Shown piece by piece: positions 49,283 through 60,711 of a DNA stretch of 64,000 nt. The DNA lies in NCBI GenBank assembly GCA_947453725.1, contig CANGHH010000001.1, forward strand, positions 124,001 through 188,000, read 5' to 3'. Made by a program: the position numbers and the translations under genes. Position 1 is the first letter of the stretch; each line of letters begins with the position of its first letter. The notes below the pieces were generated by a model. It was given only the letters and a program-made list of their open reading frames with translations, did no database searches and was not told where the DNA came from. Source of the stretch: Betaproteobacteria bacterium. Lineage in GTDB: Bacteria; Pseudomonadota; Gammaproteobacteria; Burkholderiales; Burkholderiaceae_C.

Positions 49283-50266
49283 TCAGCCGGTATGGGCCGC
49301 TGCGAACTCGGCGTAGGCCACCCGCAAGCCGTCTTCCAGCTCGGTGCGGGCCTGCCAGCCGGCGCGCTTGATCAGCCCCACGTCCATCAGCTTGCGCGGT
49401 GTGCCGTCGGGCTTGCTGCGGTCGTAGACGATGCTGCCGCCGTAGCCCACCACGCGGGCCACCACGGCGGCCAGTTCGGCGATGGTCACGTCGGTGCCGA
49501 CACCGATGTTCACCAGCGGCGGCTCGAAGCGGCCGCTGACGCTTTCGTCGCTGCCCAGCAGCGCGGTGTAGCGCTCGTCGGGCAGCTTCATCAGGAAGAC
49601 GCAGGCGTCGGCCATGTCGTCGCTGTACAGGAATTCGCGGCGCGGCGTGCCGGTGCCCCAGACGGTCACGGTCGGCTCCTGGCGCGCCTTGGCGTCGTGG
49701 AACTTGCGCAGCAGCGCCGGGATGACGTGGCTGTGGGTCGGGTGGTAGTTGTCGCCCGGCCCGTACAGATTGGTCGGCATGGCCGCCAGGTACTTGGTGC
49801 CGTACTGCCGGTTGTAGGACCAGCACATTTCGACGCCGGCGATCTTGGCCAGCGCGTAGGGCCGGTTGGTGGGTTCCAGCGGGCCGGTCAGCAGGTCGCA
49901 TTCGCGCATCGGCTGCGGCGCCAGCTTGGGGTAGATGCAGCTGCTGCCCAGGAACAGCAGGCGCTGCACGCCGGCCTTGTAGGCCGCGTGGATGACGTTG
50001 GTCTGGATCGCCAGGTTGTCGCGGATGAACTCGGCCGGAAAGCTGTTGTTGGCGACGATGCCGCCGACCTTGGCCGCGGCCAGGAAGACGTAGTCCGGCC
50101 TTTCGGTCTCGAAGAAATGCTCGGTGGCGCGGGTGTCGGTCAGGTCGAGATCGGCGTGGGTGCGCGTGATGAGATCGCTGTAGCCGGCGGCCAGCAGGCA
50201 GCGCACGATGGCGCTGCCCACCAGGCCGCGGTGGCCGGCGACGTAGATGCGGCTGGAGGCGTCCAT
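49283..50266 (-). CDS. fcl: GDP-L-fucose synthase
   Basis: 327 residues from ATG 50266. Extended SDR fold: GHRGLVGSA for NADP, the Ser/Cys pair region [12 protein letters not shown], and the catalytic YALAK (Tyr/Lys). [21 protein letters not shown] is diagnostic of the Fcl/WcaG epimerase-reductase. It converts GDP-4-keto-6-deoxymannose to GDP-L-fucose. It lies eight bases after the gmd stop, so both are cotranscribed leftward. The C-terminal end lies directly on the toxin-antitoxin scar. Confidence 0.95.
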   Translation of the reverse strand: MDASSRIYVAGHRGLVGSAIVRCLLAAGYSDLITRTHADLDLTDTRATEHFFETERPDYVFLAAAKVGGIVANNSFPAEFIRDNLAIQTNVIHAAYKAGVQRLLFLGSSCIYPKLAPQPMRECDLLTGPLEPTNRPYALAKIAGVEMCWSYNRQYGTKYLAAMPTNLYGPGDNYHPTHSHVIPALLRKFHDAKARQEPTVTVWGTGTPRREFLYSDDMADACVFLMKLPDERYTALLGSDESVSGRFEPPLVNIGVGTDVTIAELAAVVARVVGYGGSIVYDRSKPDGTPRKLMDVGLIKRAGWQARTELEDGLRVAYAEFAAAHTG

Positions 50267-50274
50267 GGCCGGAC

Positions 50275-51402
50275 TCACTCGTGGTGGTCGTAAGCCTGGA
50301 ACCCGGCCAGCTTGACCAGGCTGTCGCGCTTGGCAGCGGTGTAGTCGCTTTCGACCATCTCGCGAACCAGTTCGCCGAAGGGCGTGGTCGGCGTCCAGCC
50401 CAGCTTGACCTTGGCCTTGGTCGGGTCGCCCAGCAGGGTTTCCACTTCGGTGGGCCGGAAGTAGCGCGGGTCGACCTTGACGATGACGTCGCCGACCTTG
50501 CACTTGGCGCGCATCTCGCCCTGCGTCTTGGCCACCGCGGTGACGACGCCGATCTCGTTCTCGCCTTCGCCTTCGAAGCCGACGGTGATGCCCAGTTCGG
50601 CCGCCGACAGCTGGACGAATTCGCGCACGCTGTGCTGCTCGCCGGTGGCGATGACGAAGTCTTCGGCCTGTTGCTGTTGCAACATCAGCCACTGCATCTC
50701 CACGTAGTCGCGCGCGTGGCCCCAGTCGCGCAGCGCGCTCAGGTTGCCCAGGTGCAGGGTGTTCTGCAGGCCCAGCGCGATGCGGGCGATGGCCCGCGTG
50801 ATCTTGCGCGTGACGAAGGTCTCGCCGCGGATCGGGCTTTCGTGGTTGAACAGGATGCCGTTGCAGGCGTAGATGCCGTAGGCCTCGCGGTAATTGACCG
50901 TGATCCAGTAGGCGTACATCTTGGCCACCGCGTAGGGGCTGCGCGGGTAGAAGGGCGTGGTTTCCTTCTGCGGAATTTCCTGCACCAGGCCGTAGAGCTC
51001 GCTGGTGCTGGCCTGGTAGAAGCGGGTCTTCTTTTCCAGGCCCAGGATGCGGATCGCTTCCAGCAGGCGCAGCGTGCCGATGCCGTCGGCGTCGGCGGTG
51101 TACTCGGGCTGCTCGAAGGACACGGCCACGTGGCTCATCGCGCCCAGGTTGTAGATCTCGTCGGGCTGCACCTGCTTGACGATGCGGATCAGGTTGGTGC
51201 TGTCGGTCAGGTCGCCGTAGTGCAGCGTGAAGTTCGGGTGGTCGACATGCGGGTCCTGGTACAGGTGGTCGACGCGGTCGGTGTTGAACGACGACGAGCG
51301 GCGCTTGATGCCGTGCACCGCATAGCCCTTCTTCAGCAGCAGTTCGGCCAGGTAGGCGCCGTCTTGGCCCGTAACGCCGGTGATGAGTGCAGTCTTGGTC
51401 AT
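50275..51402 (-). CDS. gmd: GDP-mannose 4,6-dehydratase
   Basis: 375 residues. SDR motifs [12 protein letters not shown] (NADP), the catalytic SELYG with Ser-Glu and the YAVAK dyad, plus the [15 protein letters not shown] segment specific to Gmd. The product feeds fcl. The C-terminal half has the Gmd-type [17 protein letters not shown] palindromic leader (51440-51461) precedes its start on this strand. The substrate GDP-mannose would come from manC in the leftward arm. Confidence 0.96.
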   Translation of the reverse strand: MTKTALITGVTGQDGAYLAELLLKKGYAVHGIKRRSSSFNTDRVDHLYQDPHVDHPNFTLHYGDLTDSTNLIRIVKQVQPDEIYNLGAMSHVAVSFEQPEYTADADGIGTLRLLEAIRILGLEKKTRFYQASTSELYGLVQEIPQKETTPFYPRSPYAVAKMYAYWITVNYREAYGIYACNGILFNHESPIRGETFVTRKITRAIARIALGLQNTLHLGNLSALRDWGHARDYVEMQWLMLQQQQAEDFVIATGEQHSVREFVQLSAAELGITVGFEGEGENEIGVVTAVAKTQGEMRAKCKVGDVIVKVDPRYFRPTEVETLLGDPTKAKVKLGWTPTTPFGELVREMVESDYTAAKRDSLVKLAGFQAYDHHE

Positions 51403-51439
51403 GGGGATGGGGGTGTGGAAACCAGCTTGGAAGATATCA

Positions 51440-51461
51440 CTGCTTCCGTGACACGAAGCAG
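51440..51461 (-). promoter_or_regulatory. Inverted repeat upstream of gmd
   Basis: CTGCTTC (51440-51446) and GAAGCAG (51455-51461) are perfect arms around an 8-base loop, 38 bases before the gmd start. It could be an operator or an RNA hairpin in the gmd leader. Confidence 0.35.
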
Positions 51462-51550
51462 CCGGCGTGGATCAGCCGGCCACAAGGGGCAAGCCCCGTG
51501 CGCGCCAGCTACGCGGTCGTCATATTGCCGGGTAACAATCGGCGATCGTC

Positions 51551-51568
51551 GCGCGGCCCGGGCCGCGC
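51551..51568 (+). promoter_or_regulatory. Perfect GC palindrome in the ugd leader
   Basis: GCGCGGCCCGGGCCGCGC is an 18-base perfect palindrome, immediately followed by TTT, 28 bases before the ugd ATG. As RNA it folds into a tight hairpin with a 4-base loop. It may modulate ugd expression. Confidence 0.35.
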
Positions 51569-51596
51569 TTTGGCCCTGGAAGCAGAGAGCACCGCC

Positions 51597-52937
51597 ATGA
51601 AAGTTACCGTTGTCGGCACCGGCTACGTCGGTTTGGTCACAGGCGCCTGCCTGTCGGAGATGGGCAACCACGTGGTCTGCCTCGACATCGACGAGCGCAA
51701 GATCCAGATGCTCAAGGACGGCGGCATCCCGATCCACGAGCCGGGCCTCGAAGCCGTCGTGCACCGCAACGTGGCCGCCGGCCGCCTGCAGTTCACCACC
51801 AAGGTCGAAGAGGCCGTGGCCCACGGCACCATCCAGTTCATCGGCGTGGGCACGCCGCCCGATGAAGACGGTTCGGCCGACCTGCAGTACGTGCTGGCCG
51901 CGGCCACCAACATCGGCCGCCACATGACCGACTACAAGGTCATCGTCGACAAGAGCACGGTGCCGGTGGGCACCGCCGACAAGGTCAAGGCCGCCGTGCG
52001 CGCGGCGCTGGTGGCGCGCGGCTTGGGCGACACCCAGTTCGCCGTCGTCTCCAACCCCGAATTCCTGAAAGAGGGCGCGGCGGTCGACGACTGCATGCGC
52101 CCCGACCGCATCGTCGTCGGCGCCGACGACGAGCGCGCCATCCTGCTGATGCGCGCGCTGTACACGCCCTTCATGCGCAACCACGACCGCCTGCAGGTGA
52201 TGGACGTGCGCAGCGCGGAGTTCACCAAGTACGCCGCCAACGCGATGCTGGCCACGCGCATCAGCTTCATGAACGAGCTGGCGCTGCTGGCCGAGCGCGT
52301 CGGCGCCGACATCGAGATGGTGCGCAAGGGCATCGGCAGCGACCCGCGCATCGGCACGTCCTTCCTCTACCCCGGCACCGGCTACGGCGGCAGCTGCTTC
52401 CCGAAGGACGTCAAGGCGCTGATCCACACCGGCAAGGAAGCCGGCATGGCGCTGGGCGTGCTGCAGGCGGTGGAAGACGCCAACGACCGCCAGAAGCACG
52501 TGCTGGTGAACAAGATCGTGGCCCGCTTCGGCGAAGACCTGGCCGGCCGGACCTTCGCGCTGTGGGGCCTGGCCTTCAAGCCCAACACCGACGACATGCG
52601 CGAGGCGCCCAGCCGCGTCATCGTCGACGAGCTGACGCGCCGCGGTGCCGCGGTGCAGGCCTACGACCCGGTGGCCATGGAAGAGGCCGCGCGCGTGATG
52701 CAGGGCATCCCCGGCCTGCGCTTCGCGACCAGCCAGGCCGATGCGCTGGCCGGCGCCGACGCGCTGGTGGTGGTGACCGAGTGGAAGGAATTCCGCAACC
52801 CCGACTTCGACGCGATCAAGGCTGCGCTGAAGCAGCCGCTGATCTTCGACGGCCGCAACATCTTCGACCCGGCCTTGATGCGCCTGCAGGGCATCGAGTA
52901 CAGCGGCATCGGCCGCAGCGCGGCGCTGGCGGGCTGA
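51597..52937 (+). CDS. ugd: UDP-glucose 6-dehydrogenase
   Basis: 446 residues from ATG 51597. Rossmann start [41 protein letters not shown], and the catalytic Cys near residue 263 in [14 protein letters not shown]. The C-terminal UDP-binding domain has [16 protein letters not shown]. It makes UDP-glucuronate for acidic EPS. It is a single rightward gene divergent from gmd. Confidence 0.96.
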   Translation: MKVTVVGTGYVGLVTGACLSEMGNHVVCLDIDERKIQMLKDGGIPIHEPGLEAVVHRNVAAGRLQFTTKVEEAVAHGTIQFIGVGTPPDEDGSADLQYVLAAATNIGRHMTDYKVIVDKSTVPVGTADKVKAAVRAALVARGLGDTQFAVVSNPEFLKEGAAVDDCMRPDRIVVGADDERAILLMRALYTPFMRNHDRLQVMDVRSAEFTKYAANAMLATRISFMNELALLAERVGADIEMVRKGIGSDPRIGTSFLYPGTGYGGSCFPKDVKALIHTGKEAGMALGVLQAVEDANDRQKHVLVNKIVARFGEDLAGRTFALWGLAFKPNTDDMREAPSRVIVDELTRRGAAVQAYDPVAMEEAARVMQGIPGLRFATSQADALAGADALVVVTEWKEFRNPDFDAIKAALKQPLIFDGRNIFDPALMRLQGIEYSGIGRSAALAG

Positions 52938-53386
<449 letters not shown>

Positions 53387-53428
53387 GCGCCCCGGATCCG
53401 GCGCCCTCGGGTGCTGGCTCCAAACAAG

Positions 53429-53455
53429 AAACGCAGCCTCGGCTGCGTTTTTTTT
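53429..53455. terminator. Bidirectional intrinsic terminator between cspA and rfbC
   Basis: ACGCAGCC - TC - GGCTGCGT with eight consecutive T after the stem on the plus strand ends cspA. On the minus strand the same stem is followed by TTTCTT and sits 29 bases past the rfbC stop, so it should end the leftward sugar operon too. Confidence 0.85.
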
Positions 53456-53483
53456 CGTCGGTGCCCGGCCGCGCCGGCCCGGC

Positions 53484-54059
53484 TCAGGCTGCCGGCAGTT
53501 CCGCGTCGGCCAGCAGCGGCGCCGCGGCGTCCTTGGGCGCGACCAGCGGTGCGGCCACGCCGGCCGGGATCGGCCAGGCGATCGCGATGGCCGGGTCGTC
53601 CCAGCGGATCGCGCGCTCGCAGGCCTTGGACCACACGTCGGTGGTCTTGTACAGGAAGTGGGTGTCGTCCTGCAGCGCGACGAAGCCGTGCGCAAAGCCG
53701 GCTGGTATCCACAGCTGGCGCTTGTTGTCGGCGTTCAGTTCCGCGCCGAACCACTGCCCGAAGGTGGCCGATCCGGCGCGGATGTCCACCGCGACGTCCC
53801 AGGCCGCGCCCTGCACCACGCGCACGAGCTTGCCCTGGGGCTGCGGCGGCAGCTGGTAGTGCAGGCCGCGCAGCACGCCGGCCTTGCTGGACGAGTGGTT
53901 GTCCTGCACGAAGCGCGGTGCCGGCGGCAGGCCGATGTCGTCCAGCGCTTCGTTGAAGCGCGCCTCGTTGAAGCTCTCGCAGAACCAGCCGCGGTCGTCG
54001 CCGAAAACGGCGGGCTCGACGAGCACGACGCCGGGCAGGGTGGTCGGCAGCAGTTTCAT
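53484..54059 (-). CDS. rfbC: dTDP-4-dehydrorhamnose 3,5-epimerase
   Basis: 191 residues, cupin-type RmlC. It shows PAVFGDDRGWFCESFNEARFN at the N-terminus, the catalytic His in VLRGLHYQLPPQPQGKLVRV, and the substrate-side PAGFAHGFVALQDDTHFLYKTTD. It epimerises C3 and C5 in dTDP-rhamnose synthesis. Its ATG shares one base with the rfbA stop. It is the last gene of the leftward arm. Confidence 0.96.
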   Translation of the reverse strand: MKLLPTTLPGVVLVEPAVFGDDRGWFCESFNEARFNEALDDIGLPPAPRFVQDNHSSSKAGVLRGLHYQLPPQPQGKLVRVVQGAAWDVAVDIRAGSATFGQWFGAELNADNKRQLWIPAGFAHGFVALQDDTHFLYKTTDVWSKACERAIRWDDPAIAIAWPIPAGVAAPLVAPKDAAAPLLADAELPAA

Positions 54060-54940
54060 CAGAAGGCCTTTTCGCGCAGCACCTGCATCAGGTACTGGCC
54101 GTAGCTGTTCTTCATCATCGGTGCGGCCAGCATTTCGAGCTGGGCCGCATCGATCCAGCCGGCGCGGTAGGCGATTTCCTCGGGGCAGGCCACCTTCAGG
54201 CCCTGGCGCTTTTCCAGTGTGGCGATGAACTGGCCGGCTTCGAGCAGGCTGTCGTGGGTGCCGGTGTCCAGCCAGGCGTAGCCGCGGCCCATGATCTCGA
54301 CATCGAGTTGCTGCTGCTGAAGGTAATGCGCGTTGACGGTGGTGATTTCGAGTTCGCCGCGCGCGCTGGGCTTGATGTGGGCGGCGATGTCGCAGACCTG
54401 TTCGTCGTAGAAGTACAGCCCGGTGACCGCGTAATTGCTCTTCGGCACGGCGGGCTTTTCTTCGATGCTCAGCGCGCGCTTGTGGGCATCGAATTCGACC
54501 ACGCCGTAACGCTCGGGGTCGGTGACGTGGTAGGCGAAGACGGTGGCGCCGTGGGTGCGTTGATCGGCACGCGACAGCAGTTGCGCGAAGTCGTGGCCGT
54601 AGTAGATGTTGTCGCCCAGCACCAGCGCGCTGGGGCCGCCGCCGACGAATTCACGCCCCAGGATGAAGGCCTGCGCCAGGCCGTCGGGGCTGGGCTGCAC
54701 GCAATAACTGAGGTTCATGCCCCAGCGGCTGCCGTCGCCCAGCAGGCTCTGGAAGCGCGGCGTGTCCTGCGGGGTGCTGATGATCAGCACCTCGCGCATG
54801 CCGGCCAGCATCAGCGTGCTGAGCGGGTAATAGACCATCGGCTTGTCGTAGACCGGCAGCAATTGCTTGCTGATGGCCAGCGTGGCCGGGTGCAGCCTTG
54901 TGCCGGAGCCGCCGGCCAGGATGATGCCTTTGCGTTGCAT
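54059..54940 (-). CDS. rfbA: Glucose-1-phosphate thymidylyltransferase
   Basis: 293 residues, RmlA. It shows [29 protein letters not shown] pyrophosphorylase motif (GGSGTRL, then [11 protein letters not shown]), LGDNIYYG, and the catalytic region [17 protein letters not shown]. The product dTDP-glucose is the first intermediate towards dTDP-L-rhamnose. It follows rfbD by 13 bases. Confidence 0.96.
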   Translation of the reverse strand: MQRKGIILAGGSGTRLHPATLAISKQLLPVYDKPMVYYPLSTLMLAGMREVLIISTPQDTPRFQSLLGDGSRWGMNLSYCVQPSPDGLAQAFILGREFVGGGPSALVLGDNIYYGHDFAQLLSRADQRTHGATVFAYHVTDPERYGVVEFDAHKRALSIEEKPAVPKSNYAVTGLYFYDEQVCDIAAHIKPSARGELEITTVNAHYLQQQQLDVEIMGRGYAWLDTGTHDSLLEAGQFIATLEKRQGLKVACPEEIAYRAGWIDAAQLEMLAAPMMKNSYGQYLMQVLREKAF

Positions 54941-54953
54941 GAAGTTCTTTCGT

Positions 54954-55853
54954 TCAGCGACCGTGGATCTCGATGAGCATGCGTTCGACGCCAGCCTGCC
55001 AGTGCGGCAGGGTGAGGTCGAAGTTCGACTGCAGCTTGCGCGTGTCCAGCCGCGAGTTCAGCGGGCGCCGGGCTGGCGTGGGGTAGTCGCTGGTGGGGAT
55101 GGGCTTGACGGCATCGGCCGCCACCTTGATCGCCACGCCGTGGGCGCGGGCCCACTCGATGACGAAACGGGCGTAGCCCTGCCAGTGCGTCTCGCCACCG
55201 GCCACGCAGTGGTAAGTGCCGCCCAGGGCCGGTGTGGCGCGCGTGCGCAGCAGCGCGTGGGCGGTGACGTCGGCCAGCAGTTCGGCGCCGGTGGGCGCGC
55301 CGAACTGGTCGGCGATGACATTCAGCGCCTCGCGTTCGGCGGCCAGCTTCAGCATGGTCCGCGCGAAGTTGCCGCCGCGCGCCGCATAGACCCAGCTGGT
55401 GCGCAGGATCAAATGGCTGCAGCCGCTGGCCCGCACGAGGTCTTCGCCTTCCAGCTTGGTGCGGCCGTAGACGCTGAGCGGGCCGGTGGCGGCGGTCTCG
55501 TCGCGCGGCGCCTGACCGCTGCCGTCGAAGACGTAGTCGGTGCTGTAGTGGACCATCAGCGCGCCCAGCGCGGCGGCTTCCTGGGCCACCACGCCGGGCG
55601 CCGTGGCGTTCAGCGCGCGGGCGAAATCGGGTTCGCTCTCGGCCTTGTCGACGGCGGTGTGGGCCGCCGAATTGACGATCACGTCGGGCCGCAGCGCGCG
55701 GATCAGCGGGCGCAGCGACTCGGGCTGGCCGAAGTCGGCCTTCAGATCGCCCGGCGTGTCGAAATCGCAGGCGATGAGCTCGCCCAGCGGCGCCAGCGCA
55801 CGCTGCAGTTCCCAGCCGACCTGGCCGTTCTTGCCCAGCAAGAGGATCTTCAT
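54954..55853 (-). CDS. rfbD: dTDP-4-dehydrorhamnose reductase
   Basis: 299 residues from ATG 55853, opening [20 protein letters not shown] (NADPH-binding). SDR features are STDYVFDG and the catalytic YGRTKLEGE. It reduces dTDP-4-keto-rhamnose to dTDP-L-rhamnose. The ATG is eight bases after the rfbB stop. Confidence 0.95.
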   Translation of the reverse strand: MKILLLGKNGQVGWELQRALAPLGELIACDFDTPGDLKADFGQPESLRPLIRALRPDVIVNSAAHTAVDKAESEPDFARALNATAPGVVAQEAAALGALMVHYSTDYVFDGSGQAPRDETAATGPLSVYGRTKLEGEDLVRASGCSHLILRTSWVYAARGGNFARTMLKLAAEREALNVIADQFGAPTGAELLADVTAHALLRTRATPALGGTYHCVAGGETHWQGYARFVIEWARAHGVAIKVAADAVKPIPTSDYPTPARRPLNSRLDTRKLQSNFDLTLPHWQAGVERMLIEIHGR

Positions 55854-55861
55854 GGCGGCCC

Positions 55862-56923
55862 TCAGCGCGCGGCGTAGTTGGCGGCGACCCAGTCCTTGTA
55901 GCCGCCGCTCTGCACATTGGCCACCCAGTCGCCGTGGCTCAGGTACCACTGCACGGTCTTGCGGATGCCGGTCTCGAAGGTCTCGGCCGGGCGCCAGCCC
56001 AGTTCTCGCTCGATCTTGCGGGCGTCGATGGCGTAGCGGCGGTCGTGGCCGGGGCGGTCGGTGACGTAGGTGATCAGCCGCGCATAGGGCCCGGCCGCGC
56101 TGGGCTGCAGCTCGTCGAGCAGCGCGCACACCGTCTTGACGATGTCGAGGTTGGCTTTCTCGTTCCAGCCGCCGATGTTGTAGGTCTCGCCCAGCCGGCC
56201 GCCGGCCAGCACCGCGCGGATGCCGCTGCAGTGGTCGCCGACATACAGCCAGTCGCGGATCTGCTGGCCGTCGCCGTAGACCGGCAGCGGCTTGCCGGCC
56301 AGGGCGTTGACGATCATCAGCGGGATCAGCTTCTCGGGGAAATGGAAGGGCCCGTAGTTGTTGCTGCAGTTGGTGGTGACCACCGGCAGGCCGTAGGTGT
56401 GGTGCCAGGCGCGCACCAGGTGGTCGCTGGCCGCCTTGCTGGCGCTGTACGGGCTGTTCGGCTCGTAGGGGTGGGTCTCGGTGAAGGCCGGCGCGTCGGG
56501 CGCCAGGCTGCCGTAGACCTCGTCGGTGCTGACGTGGTGGAAGCGGAAAGCCGTCTTCGTGTCGCCGTCCAGGGCGGCCCAGTGCTGGCGCACGGCCTCG
56601 AGCAGCGTGAAGGTGCCTTCGACGTTGGTCTTCATGAACGCGCCGGGGCCGTGGATGCTGCGGTCGACGTGGCTTTCGGCCGCGAAGTGCACCACGGCGC
56701 GCGGGCGGTGGGTGGCCAGCAAGCTGTCGAGCAGCGCGCGGTCGCCGATGTCGCCTTTGACGAAGACATGCGCCGGCTTGCCTTGCAAGGCTGCCAGGTT
56801 CTGCAGGTTGCCGGCGTAGGTCAGCGCGTCGAGGTTGACGACGGGCTCGGCCGACTGCGCCAGCCAGTCGAGGACGAAGTTGCTGCCGATGAAGCCGGCA
56901 CCGCCGGTGACCAAGATCGTCAT
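55862..56923 (-). CDS. rfbB: dTDP-glucose 4,6-dehydratase
   Basis: 353 residues from ATG 56923, overlapping the manC stop. SDR motifs: [16 protein letters not shown] (NAD), [10 protein letters not shown] with the catalytic Asp-Glu, and [12 protein letters not shown] (Tyr/Lys). [19 protein letters not shown] is diagnostic for RfbB. It makes the 4-keto-6-deoxy intermediate of rhamnose synthesis. Confidence 0.96.
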   Translation of the reverse strand: MTILVTGGAGFIGSNFVLDWLAQSAEPVVNLDALTYAGNLQNLAALQGKPAHVFVKGDIGDRALLDSLLATHRPRAVVHFAAESHVDRSIHGPGAFMKTNVEGTFTLLEAVRQHWAALDGDTKTAFRFHHVSTDEVYGSLAPDAPAFTETHPYEPNSPYSASKAASDHLVRAWHHTYGLPVVTTNCSNNYGPFHFPEKLIPLMIVNALAGKPLPVYGDGQQIRDWLYVGDHCSGIRAVLAGGRLGETYNIGGWNEKANLDIVKTVCALLDELQPSAAGPYARLITYVTDRPGHDRRYAIDARKIERELGWRPAETFETGIRKTVQWYLSHGDWVANVQSGGYKDWVAANYAAR

Positions 56924-58353
56924 TTGATGGGTACCCTGCCGTAGGTGTCCTCGAAGCGCACGATGTCGTCTTCGCCGAGGTAGCTGCCGCTCTGCACTTC
57001 GATGATCTCGAGGTCCATCTTGCCCGGGTTGCGCAGGCGGTGGACCTGGCCCAGCGGGATGTAGGTGCTCTGGTTCTCGGTCAGCATCAGCACCTTGTCG
57101 CCGTTGGTGACCTCGGCGGTGCCGCTGACGACGATCCAGTGTTCGGCGCGGTGGTGGTGCATCTGCAGGCTCAAGCTGGCGCCCGGCTTGACCATGATGC
57201 GTTTGGCCTGGTGGCGCGGGCCGTGGTCGATGCTGTCGTACCAGCCCCAGGGGCGGTGCACCTTGCGGTGCAGCACCTGCTCGCCGCGCTGTTCGCGGCC
57301 CAGCTGGTTGACGATGTTCTTGACGTCCTGGCTCTTCTCGCGGCTGGCTACCAGGATGGCGTCGGGCGTCTCGACCACCACCACATCGTCCAGGCCGACC
57401 ACGCTGACCAGCCGGCTGGTGGCGTGGACCAGGGTGTTCCGGCTGTCGCTGATGATGGCGTCGCCGACGCTGGCGTTGCCGGCGAGGTCTTTCTCGGCCA
57501 CCTGCCAGACGGCTTCCCAGGCACCCAGGTCGTTCCAGCCAGCGTCCAGCGGCTGCATGCGGATGTCGAGCAGGCCGGGGCACTGTTCCATCACCGCGTA
57601 GTCGACCGACTCGCTCGGCACCGCGGCGAATTCGGCCTTGGCCGGGCGGACGAATTTGGCATCGGTGGCGCGCGCGGCCCAGGCGGCGCGGCAGGCGCTG
57701 GCGATGTCGGGGCGGAAGCGTTCGAGCGCGGCCATCCAGACCGAGGCCTTCAGCACGAACATGCCGGCGTTCCAGTAGTAGCCGCCGGCGGCGAGGTACT
57801 GCTCGGCGGTCGCCAGGTCGGGCTTCTCGACGAACTTCGCAACCTGCACGCCGTCGGCGCGGATGTAGCCGTAGCCGGTTTCGGGGCGGTCGGGCGTGAC
57901 GCCCAGGATCGCGATGGCGCCTTCGGCGGCCATCCGCACCGCGCCCTTCAGCGCGGCCGTGAAGGCAGCGCCGTCAGTGACGGTCTGGTCGGCCGAGGTG
58001 ACGACCAGCACCGGGTCGCCGCCGGCGTCCAGCGCGTGCAGCGCGGCCAGCGTGACGGCCGGCGCGGTGTTGCGGCCCACCGGCTCGAGCAGCACGGCCG
58101 ACGGTTCGGCCTTGATTTCACGCAGCTGGTCGAGCACCAGGAAGCGGTGCTCTTCGTTGCCGACGATCAGCGGGTCGGCCACGGCGGTGTCGGCATCGCC
58201 CAGACCCTGCAGGCGCGACGCGGCCTGCTGGAACAGGCTGGTGTTGCCCGACAGCACCAGGAACTGCTTCGGGAAACCGGCGCGCGACAGCGGCCACAGC
58301 CGGGTGCCGGAACCGCCGGCCATGATCACGGGTTGGACTGCGATTTTCGTCAT
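56920..58353 (-). CDS. manC: Mannose-1-phosphate guanylyltransferase / mannose-6-phosphate isomerase
   Basis: 477 residues, the two-domain ManC/AlgA/CpsB type. N-terminal nucleotidyltransferase with [20 protein letters not shown] and [18 protein letters not shown], and the C-terminal cupin isomerase with [25 protein letters not shown] (His metal ligands) and [10 protein letters not shown]. It makes GDP-mannose, the substrate of gmd. No phosphomannomutase gene is present in the window. Its ATG overlaps the galE stop. Confidence 0.95.
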   Translation of the reverse strand: MTKIAVQPVIMAGGSGTRLWPLSRAGFPKQFLVLSGNTSLFQQAASRLQGLGDADTAVADPLIVGNEEHRFLVLDQLREIKAEPSAVLLEPVGRNTAPAVTLAALHALDAGGDPVLVVTSADQTVTDGAAFTAALKGAVRMAAEGAIAILGVTPDRPETGYGYIRADGVQVAKFVEKPDLATAEQYLAAGGYYWNAGMFVLKASVWMAALERFRPDIASACRAAWAARATDAKFVRPAKAEFAAVPSESVDYAVMEQCPGLLDIRMQPLDAGWNDLGAWEAVWQVAEKDLAGNASVGDAIISDSRNTLVHATSRLVSVVGLDDVVVVETPDAILVASREKSQDVKNIVNQLGREQRGEQVLHRKVHRPWGWYDSIDHGPRHQAKRIMVKPGASLSLQMHHHRAEHWIVVSGTAEVTNGDKVLMLTENQSTYIPLGQVHRLRNPGKMDLEIIEVQSGSYLGEDDIVRFEDTYGRVPIK

Positions 58354-59369
58354 GCTTCAAATCCCTTGGGGTTCATCGATTGCCAGCGCCAGCTGTCTTC
58401 GCACATCCGCGCCAGGCCGTGCTGCGCGGTCCAGCCGAGCAGTTGCCCGGCGCGCGTCGGATCGGCGTAGCAGGCGGCGATGTCGCCGGGCCGGCGCGGC
58501 ATCACCTGGTAGGGCACGGCGCAGCCGCTGGCCCGGGCGTAGGCGGCAACCACTTCCAGCACGCTGTGGCCGCGACCGGTACCCAGGTTGACGGTGAAGG
58601 AACCGGGTGCGTCGAACAGGCGGCGCAGCGCGGCGACATGGCCTTCGGCCAGGTCGGCGACATGGATGTAGTCGCGCACGCCGGTGCCGTCGACGGTCGG
58701 GTAGTCGTCGCCGTAGACCGACAGCTGCGCCCGGCGCCCGACGGCGACCTGCGCCACATAGGGCATCAGGTTGTTGGGCACGCCGCGCGGGTCTTCGCCG
58801 ATGCGGCCGCTCTCGTGCGCGCCGACCGGGTTGAAGTAGCGCAGGCAGCCGGTCTGCCAGGCCGGGTCGGCGGCGCCCAGGTCGCGCAGGATCTGCTCGC
58901 CGAACAGCTTGGTCTGGCCATAGGGGTTGGTCGCCGACAGCGGCGAGTCTTCGGTCAGCGGCAGGCTTTGCGGGTCGCCGTAGACGGTGGCGCTGGAACT
59001 GAAGACGAAGCGCCGCACGCCGTGGCGCTGCATGGCCTGGCAGACGGTCAGCAGGCCGCCGATGTTGTTGGCGTAGTAGGCCAGCGGCTGGGCGGTGGAC
59101 TCGCCGACCGCCTTGAAGGCCGCGAAGTGCACGGCGGCGGCGATGGGGTGGCGCTGGAACAGGCCTTCGATGGCCGCCGCGTCGCAGACGCTGGCGCGTT
59201 CGAAGACCGGCTCCTGGCCCGACAGCTCGCGCAGGCGGTTCAGCACCTCGGGCGAGCTGTTCGAGAAGTCGTCGACGCCGACCACCTGGAAGCCGGCGGC
59301 TTGCAGCGCCAGCCAGGTGTGGGTGGCGATGTAGCCGGTGGCCCCGGTCAGCAGGATGGTGGGCTTCAT
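58350..59369 (-). CDS. galE: UDP-glucose 4-epimerase
   Basis: 339 residues from ATG 59369. It shows ILLTGATGYIATHTWLALQ for NAD, the Ser-containing FSSSATVYGDP, the catalytic YGQTKLFGEQ, and ARASGCAVPYQVMPRRPGD near the end. It interconverts UDP-glucose and UDP-galactose for EPS. The ATG overlaps the epsL stop (ATGA). Confidence 0.95.
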   Translation of the reverse strand: MKPTILLTGATGYIATHTWLALQAAGFQVVGVDDFSNSSPEVLNRLRELSGQEPVFERASVCDAAAIEGLFQRHPIAAAVHFAAFKAVGESTAQPLAYYANNIGGLLTVCQAMQRHGVRRFVFSSSATVYGDPQSLPLTEDSPLSATNPYGQTKLFGEQILRDLGAADPAWQTGCLRYFNPVGAHESGRIGEDPRGVPNNLMPYVAQVAVGRRAQLSVYGDDYPTVDGTGVRDYIHVADLAEGHVAALRRLFDAPGSFTVNLGTGRGHSVLEVVAAYARASGCAVPYQVMPRRPGDIAACYADPTRAGQLLGWTAQHGLARMCEDSWRWQSMNPKGFEA

Positions 59370-60691
59370 CGCTGCAGCTGGAACTGGCCGAAGCAGCTGA
59401 AGCTGTGGTCCTTCAGCGGGAAGGCGATCTGGCCGCTGGCGCTGCGCTGCTCGCGGCTCAGGTCGCAACCCGCCAGCACGCTGCGCAACGGCGCCCAGCG
59501 GGCGCCCGCCGACAGCAGCGTGCTGCGGTCCTTGCCGCTGGCCGCCGACGGGAAGAACGGATCCTGGATCGTGCTGGCGACGCGCCGGTCGGTGAATTGC
59601 AGGCCGGCGGTGGCGCTGAGCTTGCCGCTGACTTCGTAGTCGCCCTTGAAGCGCAGGGTGTTGGTCACGTGGCTGTAGTCCGAGGTCGCCGGCAGGCCGA
59701 AGGGGTCGTAAAGGCCATAGGCGTTCTGGCCGGTGTCGCGCGACAGGCGGGTGTCCAGGCGCACCCGGCTGCGCGGCTGCCACTGCCAGCCCAGCGAGCC
59801 GGTGACCCCCGTGAAGTCACGCGGCGAATTCAGGTCGTAATGGGTCTTGCCGTAGCTCACGCGGGCGTCGACGTTGCTGGCGCCGCTGGCCTTCAGGCTG
59901 CTGGTCAGGTCGATGCTGTTCTGCTTGAAACGGTCGGCCTGGTAACCGGTGGCCGTCGGCAGGTAGTTCGGGTAATGACCGACGCTCTGCGCCAGCGCGA
60001 GTCCGAGCTGCGTCGAACTGCGGGGCATCCATTGCACCCCCAGCGAGGCGTTGTCCTGGTTGAAGTCGCGGGCCCTGACCTGCGGCAGGTCGAGCGAATT
60101 GCTGACCCGGCGGTGGCCCAGGTTGACCAGCAGGCTGTACTCGGTGACCAGGCCCATGGTGGCGCTGGCGTTGGCGATCGCCACCGTCTGCATATTGCGC
60201 AGGGTCGAGACGTTGAGGCCGAAGTAGTTGTTGAAACTCGACAGCGAGCGGTTGACGCTGCCCTCGAGCCTGCCCGAGATGCGCTCGACGGTGGCCCAGT
60301 CCAGCCCGGCACTGCCCGCGTAGCCGTGGTTGTTGAAGATCGAATTGCTGCGGTAGCGGTTGTCCTGCAGGCTGAGGTCGGCCCGCGCGCGCTGACGGCC
60401 GAAGAGCTGGTCGAAGCCGGCCAGCAGCGCGCCGGTCGTGATGCTGTCCGATCGGCTGTAGCCGACGGGCGTGGCCTGGTTGTCGCCCAGGCGCAGCAGA
60501 TTGGCTTGCTGCGTGACGGCCGCCGAGGCGCCGATGTAGTAGGGGCTGGTGTCGGCCATCGCCCAGGGCGCCGCCAGCGACAGGCCGGCCAGCGACAGGG
60601 CGGCCAGCGGCATGCGGGCCGGCGGCTGCAAGCGCTCAGCCCGGGTCGGGCGCTGCGCATGGGCTCGTGACAGGGTTCGGGCTTCAAACAT
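59366..60691 (-). CDS. epsL: Outer-membrane beta-barrel protein EpsL (XrtB EPS locus)
   Basis: 441 residues with a signal peptide (AALSLAGLSLAAPWAMA, about residues 29-46). After it the sequence is an alternation of amphipathic strands (for example VDARVSYGKTHYDLNS) typical of a barrel, ending in an aromatic strand FSCFGQFQLQR. Proteins called EpsL occur in exosortase-B EPS operons and are thought to take part in polysaccharide passage through the outer membrane. The start is uncertain, since a Met at residue 27 would also give a signal peptide. Confidence 0.85.
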   Translation of the reverse strand: MFEARTLSRAHAQRPTRAERLQPPARMPLAALSLAGLSLAAPWAMADTSPYYIGASAAVTQQANLLRLGDNQATPVGYSRSDSITTGALLAGFDQLFGRQRARADLSLQDNRYRSNSIFNNHGYAGSAGLDWATVERISGRLEGSVNRSLSSFNNYFGLNVSTLRNMQTVAIANASATMGLVTEYSLLVNLGHRRVSNSLDLPQVRARDFNQDNASLGVQWMPRSSTQLGLALAQSVGHYPNYLPTATGYQADRFKQNSIDLTSSLKASGASNVDARVSYGKTHYDLNSPRDFTGVTGSLGWQWQPRSRVRLDTRLSRDTGQNAYGLYDPFGLPATSDYSHVTNTLRFKGDYEVSGKLSATAGLQFTDRRVASTIQDPFFPSAASGKDRSTLLSAGARWAPLRSVLAGCDLSREQRSASGQIAFPLKDHSFSCFGQFQLQR

Positions 60692-60711
60692 GGTGACGCA
60701 GGCTCCCGCGT

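Noticed and set aside
47979..49901. Upstream extension of the wecG frame to nearly 900 codons
   Set aside because: It runs opposite the intact gene at 48240-49094 and through the fcl end. GT26 enzymes are about 250 residues, which fits ATG 47978.
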